From Azolla caroliniana (taxonomy: Eukaryota > Polypodiophyta), in assembly GCA_043228905.1 (NCBI GenBank), contig JBHGNT010000001.1:26474001-26538000 (forward strand): a stretch of 64,000 nucleotides of DNA, given 5' to 3'. Position 1 is the stretch's first letter; the number at the start of each line of letters is the position of its first letter. Shown piece by piece: positions 11,114 to 22,248 of the stretch. The notes under the pieces are model-generated. The model ran no database searches, was not told where the DNA came from, and was given only the letters and a program-made list of their open reading frames with translations. The position numbers and the translations under genes are program-made.

Positions 11114-13378
11114 AGAAGAGTTGATGCTCATCAATGAGGAGAGTGAAATAAACCTTGCCGGCGACGAGATGACCTGGGTGGTAGACTCCGGAGCGTCGTT
11201 CCACCTTACCCTGGACCGGAAATGCTTCTCATCCTACTCAACCGGTGACCACGGCTGTGTCCGGATGGGGAATGAAGGTACATGCCAAATTATCGGCATA
11301 GGAGACGTGTGGCTGTCAACACCAACCGGATGCAAGTTGCTGCTGAGGGATGTTCGACACGTTTCGGAGGTTCGTCTGAACCTGATATCAGCCGGTCGGC
11401 TAGATGATGAAGGCTACACGGATAGCATCCGGAACGGGGTTATGAAGTTCAGCAAAGGGAGCCTAATTGTGGCTCGGGCCCGGAAGGTCAACACGTTGTA
11501 CCTGATCAATGCCCGGTTGTGTCCGGAAGAAGTGAACGTGGCATCCGACACTGCCGGTGAGCTGTGGCACAAGAGGCTGTGTCATATGAGCGAGGAGGGG
11601 ATGAAGAGGCTTGCAGACGACAACCTCATTCCAGTGAAGAACGTGCACTTAGAGAAGTGCACTGATTGTCTGGCCGGTAAGCAGAACCGGACCTCCTTCC
11701 GACCAAGGCCACCGATGAGACGTAATGCACCATTGGAGTTGGTGCATACGGATGTGTGTCAAGTAGACATGAAGTCACATGCCGGAGCGCAGTACTTCGT
11801 GACGTTCATAGATGACCACAGCCGGAAGCTGTGGGCCACACCACTGAAGACGAAGGATCAGGTGCTATCTGTCTTCAAAGAGCTCCACGCGAGAGTGGAA
11901 AGAGAAACCGGCTGGAAGCTGAAGGCGGTTCGAGCAGACAACGGAGGAGAATACCGGGGGTAGTTCGAGGAGTACTGCCGCTCGAAGGGGATCCGGCTCG
12001 AATTTACCGTGCCGAAAACGCCGGAACTAAACGGACTGGCCGAGAGGATGAACCGGACCATAACGGAGAGGGTCCGGAGTATGCTAGCGCATGCAAAACT
12101 AGCCAAGAAGTTTTGGGCTGAGGCATTGTCGACGGCGACATATGTGATAAACAGATCACCCTCAGTACCCTTGGACGGAGACACGCCACAGAGAGTATGG
12201 ACCGGTAAGGAAGTGTCCTACCGGCATCTGAGGGTGTTCGGGTGTCTCGCGTATGTGCATGTTGCAAAGGACCGGAGAGGAAAGTTAGATCCAAAGACCC
12301 GGCCATGCATATTCCTCGGTTACGGTGACGATGAGTTCGGCTACCGAGTGTGGGACCCGGTCGACAAGAAGGTATTCCGGAGTCGAGATATTATCTTCAT
12401 GGAGGACAAGACGCTCGCCGACTGGGAGTCGGAGAAGAAGATAATGAACTCCGAGTCGACCGGTAAGGATAGACTCTACGATGAGCAGACCCAACCGGCA
12501 AGAGACCGGTTAGCACTCGAGGAACCAGCTGGTTACGGTGAGGATACCGAACCGGCAGAAGAAGAAGTAGAGGAAGCTGAGACCGGAACCGGCCAAGACC
12601 CCGAATCGGATTCGGATGAAGAGAAAATGGAGGAGCCGGTTACCGAAGCCCGAAGATGTAGATATCCTCTCAGAGAGAGAAGGGCGCCCCGGAGATTTCG
12701 GGATGCAGAGCATGTTCTGCTAACCGATGAGGGGGAGCCGGAAAGCTTCGAAGAAGCAAAGGAAGACACCCACAGCAGAAAATGGTTAAGTGCCATGCAG
12801 GATGAGATGGATTCCCTGCATGAGAACCATACATATGAATTGGTGGAGTTGCCGAAAGGAAAGCGGGCACTCCGAAACAAGTGGGTGTACAAGATGAAAC
12901 CGGGAGATGCCGGCAACCCCCTGAGATACAAAGCCAGGATCATGGTCAAGGAGTTCCAGCAGAAGAAGGGCGTGGACTTCGATGAGATATTTGCCCCGGT
13001 AGTAAAGATGACCTCCATCCGGACGGTGCTGAGTATAGCAGCAAGCATGGACCTAGAGGTAGAGCAGCTGGACGTGAAGACGACATTCCTCCACGGCGAC
13101 CTCGAAGAGGAGATCTACATGCAGCAACCAGAAGGATTTGTGGAGAAAGGGAAGGAGCACCTGGTATGCCGGTTGAAGAAGAGCCTGTACGGATTGAAGC
13201 AGGCTCCCCGACAATGGTACAGGAAGTTCGACTCCTTCATGACCGATCAAGGGTACCACAAGTCGCAGGCCGATCACTGCGTGTTTGTGAAGAAGTTCGA
13301 AGGAGGGGACTTCCTGATACTCCTCCTGTACGTGGATGACATGTTGATCGTCGGACGAGACCTATCTGGTACGATGTG
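11114..13378 (+). pseudogene. TE-F pol: protease, integrase, RT (one stop, truncated)
   Basis: Open in one frame except for a single TAG at 11961-11963. The protease active site DSGA is at 11184-11195. The integrase zinc finger reads HKRLCHM...CTDC, and the DDE residues are in VHTDVC, RADNGGEY and GLAERMNR. An acidic linker covers 12430-12640. RT starts near KWVYKMKPG (12880) and keeps QLDVKTTFLHG, LKKSLYGLKQAPRQWY and the catalytic YVDD at 13329-13340. It ends 38 bases later at the junction with TE-E. Very few lesions suggest it was active recently before truncation. Confidence 0.87.
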
Positions 13379-13873
13379 AAGGTACTGAGTGAGCGATAGT
13401 GAGGGTACGCCCAAGTCAAGCGTGAGCTGTGGGGTATCGTTTCGGCGGTTAAGGTCGACAAAGAGTACTTAATTGGGGTGGAAGTAATTATAGAAACGAA
13501 CTGCCTGCTGATTCTCTACATGGTCTCCGGATGCGTGACTCCCGACCTGGCCATGCTCAGGTGGATTGTGTACATCAAGTCCTTGAACCCGGAGATACGA
13601 CACGGGTAAAGACAACGCCATGGCCGTCATGCTTTCAAGAGCAAGATTCGAGGACGAGGATGGCATGGTATCAGAGAACGAAGAAGTCGGCGCAGACTTC
13701 TTCAAATCGGCAAGGATGAGGATAAAAGAGCAAAGCACCCCGCCCGTGAATGAGTTCGACGAAGACGACTACGACGGGGAGTGGCTCCTAATCGGGAGAT
13801 TTCTGAAGACAATGACGACAGATGCCACGATGACTAAGGAGGAGGCCGGACAGCTCCGGAAGAGGGCATACTG
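13379..13873 (+). pseudogene. TE-E RNase H end and linker
   Basis: Aligns with TE-D at about 25504-26003. After a frame change it shows the DDYDGEWLLIGRFL and TKEEAGQLRKRAY segments that precede integrase. The upstream protease and RT of TE-E are absent. Confidence 0.75.
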
Positions 13874-15093
13874 ATATTTCCTACGGAACGGGAAAATCTG
13901 GAGGGTCCCGAAAAGGCGAAACGACGCGCTGCTCCGGGTAATAACGCGGGCGGATGACCAACATAAGCTAATGTCGGAGTTCCACGAGAGCCCTTGGTTT
14001 GGACACCGGGGTACGTGGGCTACATTCGAGAGTTAAAGGAAAAATACTAGTGGCCAGGCATGTACAAAAGTGTGCACAACTTCGTGTCTACGTGTGAAAG
14101 CTGCCAGATGCACTTGGTGGTTCGGCACCGCGACGAACTACACCTGACTTATCCTCCGACCGTGCCCTTCATGTGGATGGTTGACTTATTGACGATGCCG
14201 ATGGGCGAAGGGCAGAAGCGATACCTAGTGCTGGCTAGAGAGGACCTAACCAACCAGGTAGAGGGGCGAGCACTAACGAACAAGACCACCATGTCAATAT
14301 GTAAGTTTCTGATCGACGATGTCATATGCCGATACGGGTGCGTGGGAAAAACCGTGGCTGACCGAGGAGAGCTAGACGCGGAAGAGGTCGAGGAACTGTT
14401 TGATCGGTTAGGCGTGAAACTGTCCCTCACAACGGCGTACAACCTAGAGGCAAACGGAGAGATTGAACGGGGCCACGGTCCGATCGTAAAAGCCATTGTA
14501 TGCGCTTGCGGAGGTCGAGTTGGCAACTGGCCGAGGATGCTCCCATACGCGTTGTGGGCGGACAGAACCACCCATAGTTCGGTGACTGGGTACATGCCGG
14601 CGGAACTAATGTACGGACAGAAACCCATCATGCCCGTTGAGAGAACGATCGCCTCGTGGATGACAATCGATTGGTCTAACAAAATGAGCAGAGAAGAGCT
14701 ACTAGCGGCATGAATCCGGCAGCTCGAGTGAAGACCGGAAGACGTGGAATGAGCCACGACAAGGGTGAAAGAGGCGCGGATCTGAAACAAAGCCCGTTTC
14801 GACCGAACACACTGACTCCGGCCAAGGAAGATCGAGGAAGGTGATTGGGTGCTAGTCTACGACAACAGCCTCAACAACCAGCATAGGTCTACACGTAAGT
14901 TTACGAAGCATTGGTTCAGACCGTATATGGTAACTAGCGTCAACGACAACGTGACGTATCATCTCACGGAGCTCGATGGGACGTGAGTAGCGACTCCAGT
15001 GGCTGGGAAGCGGATAAAAGACTTCAAAAGATGGAACAAAGCAGAACCTAACTCGGGAGCCGAAAGCGCCAGTTCAGGAGAGGATGACAAGTA
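13874..15093 (+). pseudogene. TE-E integrase
   Basis: The zinc finger (FHESPWFGHRGTW...CESCQMH) is intact at about 13980-14112. The core keeps Asp in MVDLLTMP, Asp in VADRGELDA and Glu in NGEIERGH, within the open frame 14060-14713. The C-terminal segment has GDWVLVYDNSLNNQH and YHLTELDGT. Stops at about 14035, 14049, 14711, 14729, 14748 and 14809 break it. Several are changes of Trp, Arg or Gln codons by C-to-T or G-to-A. Confidence 0.82.
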
Positions 15094-15168
15094 ACCGATG
15101 GTCCGGAATCCCTCACTAAATTCGCAATCCGGCACATACCAGAGTATGTGCGGTTTAGTGGGGGTGGA

Positions 15169-15890
15169 TGTCATGAAGATTCTGGGCCATAAGCAGAAAC
15201 AACGTGAAATGCGCACGAACACCGGTATACGCGAGTGCACGCCTCGAGGGAATTAAGTAGGATAAGTACTAGGCATGAGTATAAAGAGGGGGTACAAGGT
15301 AGTTAGAGCATTACAGAAGATATGGACATCGCATAAGTAGGGAGAGTTACGAGGAGAGAACCTAGGACGAAAAAGTGAAGGGTCATGAGTGCTTGTAACG
15401 GTCGTTCCTTGTGCTATAAAAGGGGTGACCTTTGACTGTCTTTGGGATGCAATCAAGAGGAAAGGATACACAGAGAAAGACCGAGGACTGATCACGGAAG
15501 AAGGTGCTTCCCCTACTCGCGTCAGACGCCCGAGTGCTCCCGACCGAGGGATCGACCTTTTGCGCACTAACGTCTCTTTGTACCTGGCTATTTGCCAAGC
15601 TCCGCGCTCAATCACCGGCTCTGATCCGGCTGTAACCACTCACAGCACCGTGCACCTGGGTTTTAATAGAACTCGCTCTGCCTAACATACTTTGTTCTCA
15701 GTGTCTTTTTTTGTGTCTGTGTCTACGCGTGACTCTCTTACTCTCTCCCGTTCGCTAGACTTACCCGCTCTCCCGTGGTCTCAAGACATAAGCGATCCCC
15801 AAACTCCTCCCTCCTCGCTTTCCTGATTCCTTGGTTCGAGACCCCCGTGGTCCTGCTGGACTCCACGCATCCGCGAGGATAACCTCGACA
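15169..15890 (+). repeat. TE-E 3' LTR (722 bp)
   Basis: Uninterrupted copy preceded by a G-rich tract (GTGGGGGTGGA). It starts TGTCATGAAG, ends CTCGACA, and is followed by the CCGT target duplication. TATA-like TATAAAAGG lies at about 15415. Confidence 0.92.
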
Positions 15891-15894
15891 CCGT

Positions 15895-16242
15895 GTACCG
15901 AGCTCTCTCTCTCCTCCTTCGGTTGTCATTCTCTGCGGGTTTTGGAGATCGTCGCATTTGCTTCGTGGACAACCCGTGCGCTTCCATCAAAGGCCCTCCC
16001 TTCGTGTTTCTGTACTTGGTGTGTGATGCCTGTGTGTGTGTGGGTGGACTCGCGTGTTGGGTCCGTTGCCGGTGTGCTGGTTGTAATCGTTTTTGGTGTT
16101 ATAATCAAATTGTTCTGTTCTCTCTCTCTCTCTTTCACTGTGTTCAGCAAAAACGCTCTCTCTCTCTCCTCTCTCACGCTCCTTGGTTCAGGGCCCCCGC
16201 GGTCCCGTCTTTTTTCACCCGCGAAAGTGTAGTAACACGACA
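15895..16242 (+). repeat. TE-D 5' LTR, second part
   Basis: Matches 27608-27955: a CT-rich leader, then CCCGCGGTCCCGTC and the end AACACGACA. The TE-D PBS follows. Confidence 0.88.
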
Positions 16243-16247
16243 TAATT

Positions 16248-16265
16248 TGGTGAACCCGACGTGAA
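16248..16265 (+). other. TE-D primer binding site
   Basis: TGGTGAACCCGACGTGAA, one base different from the TE-E site at 8520. Confidence 0.75.
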
Positions 16266-16287
16266 GGAGGCGGCAAAGGAGTTGAAG

Positions 16288-17336
16288 ATGAGGGGATCTG
16301 AGCTTGCTGAAGCTATGGCAGTAGCTGTTGACCGGCTAGTGAGCGCTTGTGAGGGAACAGGTACCCTCGACAAAGCCATAGAATCGATCGTCGACACCAT
16401 AGGCTGATTTGGTGGTAAGAACGCCACGAGCTATTTGGAGGCCTATCGGGCCGAGATGATCATGAGAGACATCCTTGAAGACAGGTGGCTGTCCGGATTC
16501 CCTCGAGTGGCGACGCCGAGCATCCATGCAGAGGTGCTCGAGGTGTTGGCCGGATGCTAGACGTGGGAGGTTTTCGGGGAGCGGCTCCTCGAAAAGCATG
16601 GGTTCGATGACTCGCTTCGATTGTCGAAGCGGGACTTCATGGCATGGGTCGAAAGCCCTGGGAAGGGGAGGAGCACGTTGGCGCTCCTCCGGGAATTCGA
16701 AACGCGGTTCACGCGGTTGTCGGCGTTAGACCTGACCGTGCTCGATACGAGCCGGGTACTGCTGTTCGTCAAAGCGGTTGATGCATTGGACAGAGAGAAG
16801 GTAGGTCTCTTGTTGGAGACCAATGAAGGGATCATGAATGACTGAGCCATGGTTAAAGGAGTCTGCAGCCGTTTCGACAAACGGCGGGAATGGAGTGATG
16901 AAGGGACGTTGGCAGCAAGGCCCGTCCTGGCAAGGCAGTTCGAGGAGCCTTCACCGACACGAAAAGAAGAAACCCGAAACTGGCTTGAGATAGGGCGGCA
17001 TCAAACAACGTGGTCAAAGGTCCCTCTGAAGGGGTGGCGCTGGAAGAATTGACACAAATGGTGCATGACCTCCAGATCGCATAGGCACGACGGGACAACG
17101 GCGACAAGTCTCGCGACCGAAGGCCACCGGCAGGGCAACGATGCATATGGTGCGACGCATTCGGCCATGCCCACAGAGACTGCGTAGATTTCGTAGATGC
17201 GCTTAGAATTAACATGGTGTACCTCTGGGGTGGTCGGGTGCACTACAACGAGACTCAGAGAGCCCTGGAAGTGAGTATCGGGTGTGGTGGAATGAAGAGT
17301 CTGATGGAAGAGGCCGCCGCGTGACACACTGAGGTC
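16288..17336 (+). pseudogene. TE-D gag
   Basis: Starts MRGSELAEAMAVAVDRLV. It is homologous to TE-E gag along its length, but with stops at about 16405, 16558 and 16843 and a frame change before the zinc knuckle (CIWCDAFGHAHRDC, about 17142-17180). It lacks the 18-residue repeats of TE-E. Confidence 0.83.
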
Positions 17337-18413
17337 GTGAATTATGCGGCGTCGGCAGGAATCCGGGTCGGGGGCAATGAAGGACAGAAGGCAAGCCACT
17401 CCGAGTTCTGGCCACTGGTGCTGGAAGGCCTCTTCGGAGTCTGGTTGAAGAAGGAAGAAGCGGACCGCGCGGAGCAGCGGGTCCGAGAAGTCATCGTGTG
17501 GGACGACCCGGTCGAAGAAAAGTCTGGCTTCGTAGAAGCTGCATGCCAGAACTACGAGGTTCTGGTGGAAGACAAGTGCGTGGGAAAGGCTGGAGGGGCC
17601 GGTCCCTCGCAATGGTACGACACCCGGTTTGGCCCGAAAAAGAGTGACGCCGGCAATTCCGACATATCGGACAAGGCCAAGCCTGCCGGGTACCGGCTGA
17701 TCACCGAGATAGAAAGAATGACGAACCTGCGGAAGGTCCTCGAAGAGCGGATCCTCGACAACAAGGTGGAGCTGTCGCTGAGGGAGGTGCTTGGAATCGC
17801 CAAGAAGGAGTTCCACGACTCCATTGTGGACTTGGTGAAGCGCAAACAACTCTCCATGGAACCGGAACCGGAGAAGCCCATAGAGGTGCGGACTACGCAC
17901 TTAGAGGATGCGGCCCTGGAGGACGTGTTGGCGGAAATCCATTATTCTAAGTTACATTGGGCTAGAGCCACTACCGAGACCCCTGTTCGGATCGGGGATG
18001 TGCAAGAGCCGGCAGTGGCGCTGATAGACCATGCATCCGAGATCAATTTAATGTCCCTGGACTTCTACTAAAAGGGGAAATGGCCAATCAACACCAAACA
18101 CGACTAAATGATATGCGCGGCGACCCGTGCTACGGAGGAGTTGCATGGGGCGTGCCCGAACGTAAGCGTGAAGATCGGCAATATTGAGATAGACCAACAC
18201 TTTTTTGTGCAATAGACATCCTCACACCCAGTGATACTCGGCGAACCGTACATCACGGCAACGCGCATGGAGACAAAGGTGCTGGACAACGGCTCGGCAT
18301 ACGCGTGCGTAAAGAGTCAAGATGGACAACGCTCCGTCCAATTTCTGACCGTAAGACTGAATCATGAGCGTAACCGTGAGACTCTCGGCGGCGACATCCG
18401 AGGGGATTTTTAA
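17337..18413 (+). pseudogene. TE-D gag-pol linker and aspartic protease
   Basis: A 244-aa open frame with charged sequence leads into a retropepsin-like segment. ALIDHASEINLMS at about 18015-18055 is the place of the usual D-(S/T/H)-G active site, here Asp-His-Ala with the Gly replaced. HPVILGEPYITATRME at about 18229-18275 resembles the second conserved block (ILGxPF). Stops occur at 18069-18071 and about 18104 and 18213. TE-G is inserted 65 bases after the end. Confidence 0.72.
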
Positions 18414-18481
18414 AGAGGGCTATCAAGGCGTGGGGCCGCGATAGTCCGGATGTGCCGGAGGAACCCCACACCTGTACCATA

Positions 18482-18908
18482 TGTCAGAACCAAGGATAAA
18501 AGATAGAGTGATGGAAGAAGGATATTAGAGAACACGAGAAGAAAGGAACGAAATACTAAGAGAAGAAAGGATGTATAAGATAGAGAAAGAAAGAGAATGG
18601 ATACAAGATATGTAATGAGAGCTAAAGACTGGTGTTGATTCGAATTGATTTGAGAATACATGTATGCCCTTATTTATAATTTCCTATAGAATAGGTTAGA
18701 GATTTCTAGAATGTTCTAGAATGTTCTAGACCTAGAATGCTCTAGGACATTCTAGAACATTCTAGAATAATCTAGAGGTTTTACAATAATCAATGTAATA
18801 CAAGAAGTAGCTTTTATTATTTCATATAACAATAAGCTATCTTAATGGTTGAGGTTTTCAAGTATGGATTACAAGGTTCGAGGTTCAAGTCTGGGTGACG
18901 CCATAATG
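18482..18908 (-). repeat. TE-G 3' LTR (427 bp, left copy)
   Basis: Starts TGTCAGAACC on the plus strand and matches 23503-23916 apart from 13 extra bases near 18858-18870. On the element's strand the order is HSE-like cluster (18776-18704), then TATA box TTATAAATA (18679-18671). The end away from TG is a tRNA-like segment (GGTTCAAGTC...GACGCCA), fused directly to integrase codons. Confidence 0.87.
18704..18776 (-). promoter_or_regulatory. Heat-shock-element-like cluster in the TE-G left LTR
   Basis: An uninterrupted alternation of TTC and GAA at 5-bp steps (TTCtaGAAtgTTCtaGAAtg and on), a short variant middle, then the same pattern again to 18776. This is the binding pattern of heat-shock factors. 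It lies about 25-100 bp upstream of the TATA box on the element strand. Function is inferred from the pattern only. Confidence 0.7.
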
Positions 18909-19240
18909 AAACATCGAAGATATTGCTCGAGCGTTTGATTTGTGCGCTCTGTTTGTCCGTCAGTTTGGGGATGATAAGCCGAAGAGAGTTTGCAAGAGAT
19001 TTTAAGGCCTGCCCATAGGTGCTTCCAAAAGTGTGAGATAAATTGAGGAGCTCGATCGCTAATAATATCATTCGGGAGACCATGATGGCGAAACACTTCA
19101 CGCATAATGAGATCTGCAGTTTCTTCACTATTGATGGTCTTTACACATGGTACAAAATGTGCCATCTTGGTGAACCGATCCACTATTGTTAAAATAGTAT
19201 CAAAGCCTTTGGAAGGTGGCAGATCTGTAATGAAATCCAT
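18909..19240 (-). pseudogene. TE-G integrase core, truncated
   Basis: The DDE core has all three residues visible: Asp in [10 protein letters not shown], Asp in ISDRAPQF and Glu in DGQTERTNQ. It stops at LEQYLRCF, where the LTR begins, so the C-terminal domain (and any chromodomain) is gone. A TAG just upstream, at about 19246-19248, replaces a codon between this part and the zinc finger. Confidence 0.85.
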
Positions 19241-19249
19241 AGAAATAGA

Positions 19250-19564
19250 CTACCATGGCTTGTTGGGAGGGGGTAATGGTTGTAGTAAGCCATAAGGGTG
19301 ATGCCGAGGTATTTTGGCGCGACAGCAAGTGTCACAAGTGCGAACATAATCTTCGACAAATTTTTGCAAGTGAGGCCACCAAAACGAACGTTTCACCAAC
19401 TCAATGGTCTTGGAAATACTAAAATGTCTAACCATGGGGGCATCATGACAATGTTCCAACACTTGAAGTTGGGGTGATCCGTCGGGGACGTAAAGGAGAT
19501 TCTTGTAGAAGAGTAAGGCATATTGCCACTTGAAGTCCTGATAATGTTGAGATGACCGTAGCAA
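19250..19564 (-). pseudogene. TE-G integrase zinc-finger domain
   Basis: YVPDGSPQLQ leads into the HHCC finger: LEHCHDAPMVRHF gives the His pair and CDTCCRAK the Cys pair. This domain normally follows RNase H directly. Here it is separated from it by insert S3. Confidence 0.82.
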
Positions 19565-19580
19565 TGTGGAGCAAGATGGA

Positions 19581-20016
19581 TGACTTGAACCACAGTGGGC
19601 TAAGATATTAGAGATCTAGGTACTAAAGTAAGCTTAAGATAAGGATAAAGTAATGATAGATAGAAAGGAGAAAGAGAAAGAAGGGTGCCGATCCACCCAA
19701 CCACCCCCGAGCGAAGGGATCGAGACGGACTCGAGCCTCGATTGGCGTCCCATACCACCGCCGTGGCGTCGAGTCATACCTGGTGCTAGCACGCTCGCTA
19801 CAAGAGTTGACCCACCACAAGAGCAGAGTCTCGATGTAGTCAAAAGATGATGAAATGAGGGTAGCTAGGCCTCTTATTTATAGCGATACCCAAGGCCCCC
19901 AGGCAAGTTCACACTTGACCTAATGGGTTGTCTCAACCCCGAGGATTAAAAGTAATCCTCCCCTTCTTTACACTCTCGTTTAACCCTCACACTTATCCAC
20001 GTGTATAGAATACTAC
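19581..20016 (-). mobile_element. S3: about 430-bp insert in TE-G, probable solo LTR
   Basis: It breaks the continuous reading between RNase H/linker codons (GENLP) and the integrase N-terminus. It has no coding sequence. On the minus strand it has a TATA box (GCTATAAATAAG, near 19870) and LTR-like composition. I could not find a clean target duplication, so the limits are approximate. Confidence 0.5.
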
Positions 20017-20948
20017 GGTAAATTCTCACCACGGGATATTAAATGGTCATGCCTGTAACATAAGACATCCTTAGTGAAATCATCTGAATGAAGTTGTTGC
20101 TGAATAGTGTCAAGAAGGGTAGAATCAAGTGGCGTGGCATAAATTGTTGTTACCTGTAGCTTTGATGGCCCGAGGAGAATTTGCTTTTGATTGTCAAAGG
20201 CCGGATCTCCAGGTCGAAGTGCTAGATACGAACGCCGAGACAAAGCATCTGCTTTCCCTTGTTGTTTTCCAGGGCGAAAAATGATCTTGAAATCAAAACG
20301 CGTTAGAAATTGGGCCCATCGAGCTTGGCGTCTATTTAATACTCGAGTTGTTTGAAAATATGTGAGATTTTTGTGATCACTATAAATGATAATCTGATGA
20401 GGTGATCCTTCTAGAAAATGACGTCATTGCTCGAATGAGTCGACCACAGCTAGTAACTCCTTGTCATGCACCTCATAGTTTATCTCCGAAACAGTAAATT
20501 TTCTCGAGTGAAACGCGACTGGATGTGTGTGCCTGTCCTCGCCTGGTTGCGATAGGATACTCCCCAATGCAAAGTCCGATGCATCTGCCTCAATAGTAAA
20601 TGGCTTTTCAGGATCAATATGTGCTAGGATGGGTGCTGATGTGAATGCCTCTTTCAGCTGCGTAAAAGCCTTGTCTTCTTCGATACTCCAAAAAAAATGC
20701 TTGATTTTTCTTGGTGAGTTGAGTAAGGGGCAACACAATGCTTGAATAATTATGTAGGAATTTGTGATAGAAGTTCGCAAATCCGAGGAGACACTGGACA
20801 TCTCGAACTGAGCATGGGGGTTTCCATTCCAATATTGTTTGGACTTTCGCTGGGTCCATGAAAACACCCTGGGATGAAATAGTGTATCCCAAAATTTCGA
20901 CTTGTTTGCAATCAAAACTGTATTTCTCAAGTTTGGCATAAAGACCAT
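20017..20948 (-). pseudogene. TE-G RNase H and linker
   Basis: RNase H with IEADASDFALGSILSQ (catalytic Asp) at about 20610, the YEVHDKELLAVVDSFEQ block, and [12 protein letters not shown] at the end. A TGA at 20424-20426 replaces Trp (the family reads EQWRHFL), and the frame is open on both sides of it. It is out of frame with RT because of a run of eight A at about 20689-20697. Confidence 0.85.
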
Positions 20949-22206
20949 ACTTCCTTAGGCGTTCAAGTACTTGCCGCACATGTATATCATGCTCCCCCTG
21001 TGTTTTAGAGTAAATCAATAGATCATCTAGGTAGATGATTAGAAAAATATCCAAGAAATCCCGGAAGATGTCATTTTCCATATGTTGGAATACTATAGGT
21101 GCATTTGTGAGCCCGAAAGGCATGACTGTATACTCGAAATGACCATACCGAGTACGAAATGCTGTTTTCCACTCATCTCCCGGCCGAATTCGAACAAGAT
21201 TATATGCACCCCTTAGATCAATTTTGGTAAAATGCTTTGCCCCACCAATGCGTTCTAAGAGATTGGAGATTAAAGGTAAAGCATACCTATTCCTTATGGT
21301 GACTTTATTTAAGCCTCGATAGTCCACGACCAAACGAAGGGAGCCGTCCTTTTTCTTCACAAAAAAGATAGGAGCACCAATTGGAGACTTTGAATGTCGA
21401 ATAAACCCATGTGCAAGATTTTCCTCGATGTATTCTCGAAGAACCTCAAGCTCAGTGGGTGATAAATTGTAAATCGGACCCCATAGTGGCTCTTTTCCTG
21501 GTTGGAGATCAATAGGACAGTCGTACGACTGATGCTTTGGAAGAACACTAGCTTTGACTTTGTTAAAAACATCAGCATAGTCTTGATATTTTTTGGGAAT
21601 TTGGATGTCTGAATTCCCTTGAGTGACACTAGAAGGTGTCACTGATACTGCAAATAAGAAAAGCTCCTCCTTGCCTCCCACTTGGCACAATTGTTGCAAT
21701 GTGATGGCTGAAATTTGATGAGAAGGATATGGTGCATCAGTAGAACTATATACTTTAGGAGGATAATCCCGAGTTCGATCCTTGACAATGATATATTCCA
21801 CTAAAGGGCACCTAATTTCTCGCTTCCTCCAATTGATTCTAGGGTTATGTAGCTCGAACCATGGTAAACCGAGGACAATTGGATGCTCAGGACTACGGAT
21901 TATGTTAAAGGAAACTACACATCCTAAATCACCCAAGAGTATGTGTATTGGCTCAGACTCTTCAAATATCTTCCTGGAAGCTATGGGGCGTCCATCAATC
22001 ACTACTACGGAAACTGGACAAGGAAGTGTATGCAAAGATATTTGGTGTTTTTGGGCAAAATCTCTATCCATGAAACAAGAATTGGCTCCAGTATCTAAGA
22101 GGGCTTGGACTTGAAGTTGACAACTGGGTGTCCTAACTTGTACTAGGGCTGAGAAGACTCTATTGACATGCTTGGAAGAAATGGAACCCCACACTAGGTT
22201 GTACAT
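20690..22206 (-). pseudogene. TE-G protease and reverse transcriptase
   Basis: One 530-aa open frame. The retropepsin active site DTGA is in LLDTGANSCFM near 22090, and LGLPWFELHNPRINW is the flap-distal block. RT has FVKKKDGSLRLVVDYRGLN (about 21330), FTKIDLRGAYNLVRI, FRTRYGHFEYTVMPFGLTN and the catalytic YLDD at about 21025-21036. It runs into the wrong frame at the A8 run near 20690. In sequence this is the least damaged RT of the window. Two in-frame stops separate it from gag. Confidence 0.9.
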
Positions 22207-22248
22207 ATCTAGGGTTGTCCAACCAAATGGCTCCTATTTTGGCCGGAC

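Larger units (their letters stand above)
9810..13378 (+). mobile_element. TE-F: Ty1/copia element, 3' end deleted
   Basis: It has a 5' LTR, initiator-Met PBS, gag, protease, integrase and most of RT, then stops just after the YVDD motif and is joined directly to TE-E RNase H. No RNase H, polypurine tract or 3' LTR remains. The missing TE-E protease-RT suggests one deletion that removed the right end of TE-F together with the neighbouring part of TE-E. Confidence 0.87.
6691..15890 (+). mobile_element. TE-E: Ty3/gypsy element related to TE-D, with 722-bp LTRs
   Basis: It is inserted in the TE-D 5' LTR with a 4-bp target duplication CCGT (6687-6690 and 15891-15894). The 5' LTR is 6691-6734 plus 7838-8515, 722 bp once solo LTR S1 is removed. 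The 3' LTR 15169-15890 is also exactly 722 bp. PBS is at 8520 and gag at 8562-9806. Protease, RT and part of RNase H are missing where TE-F is inserted. RNase H end and integrase are at 13379-15093. Confidence 0.9.
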
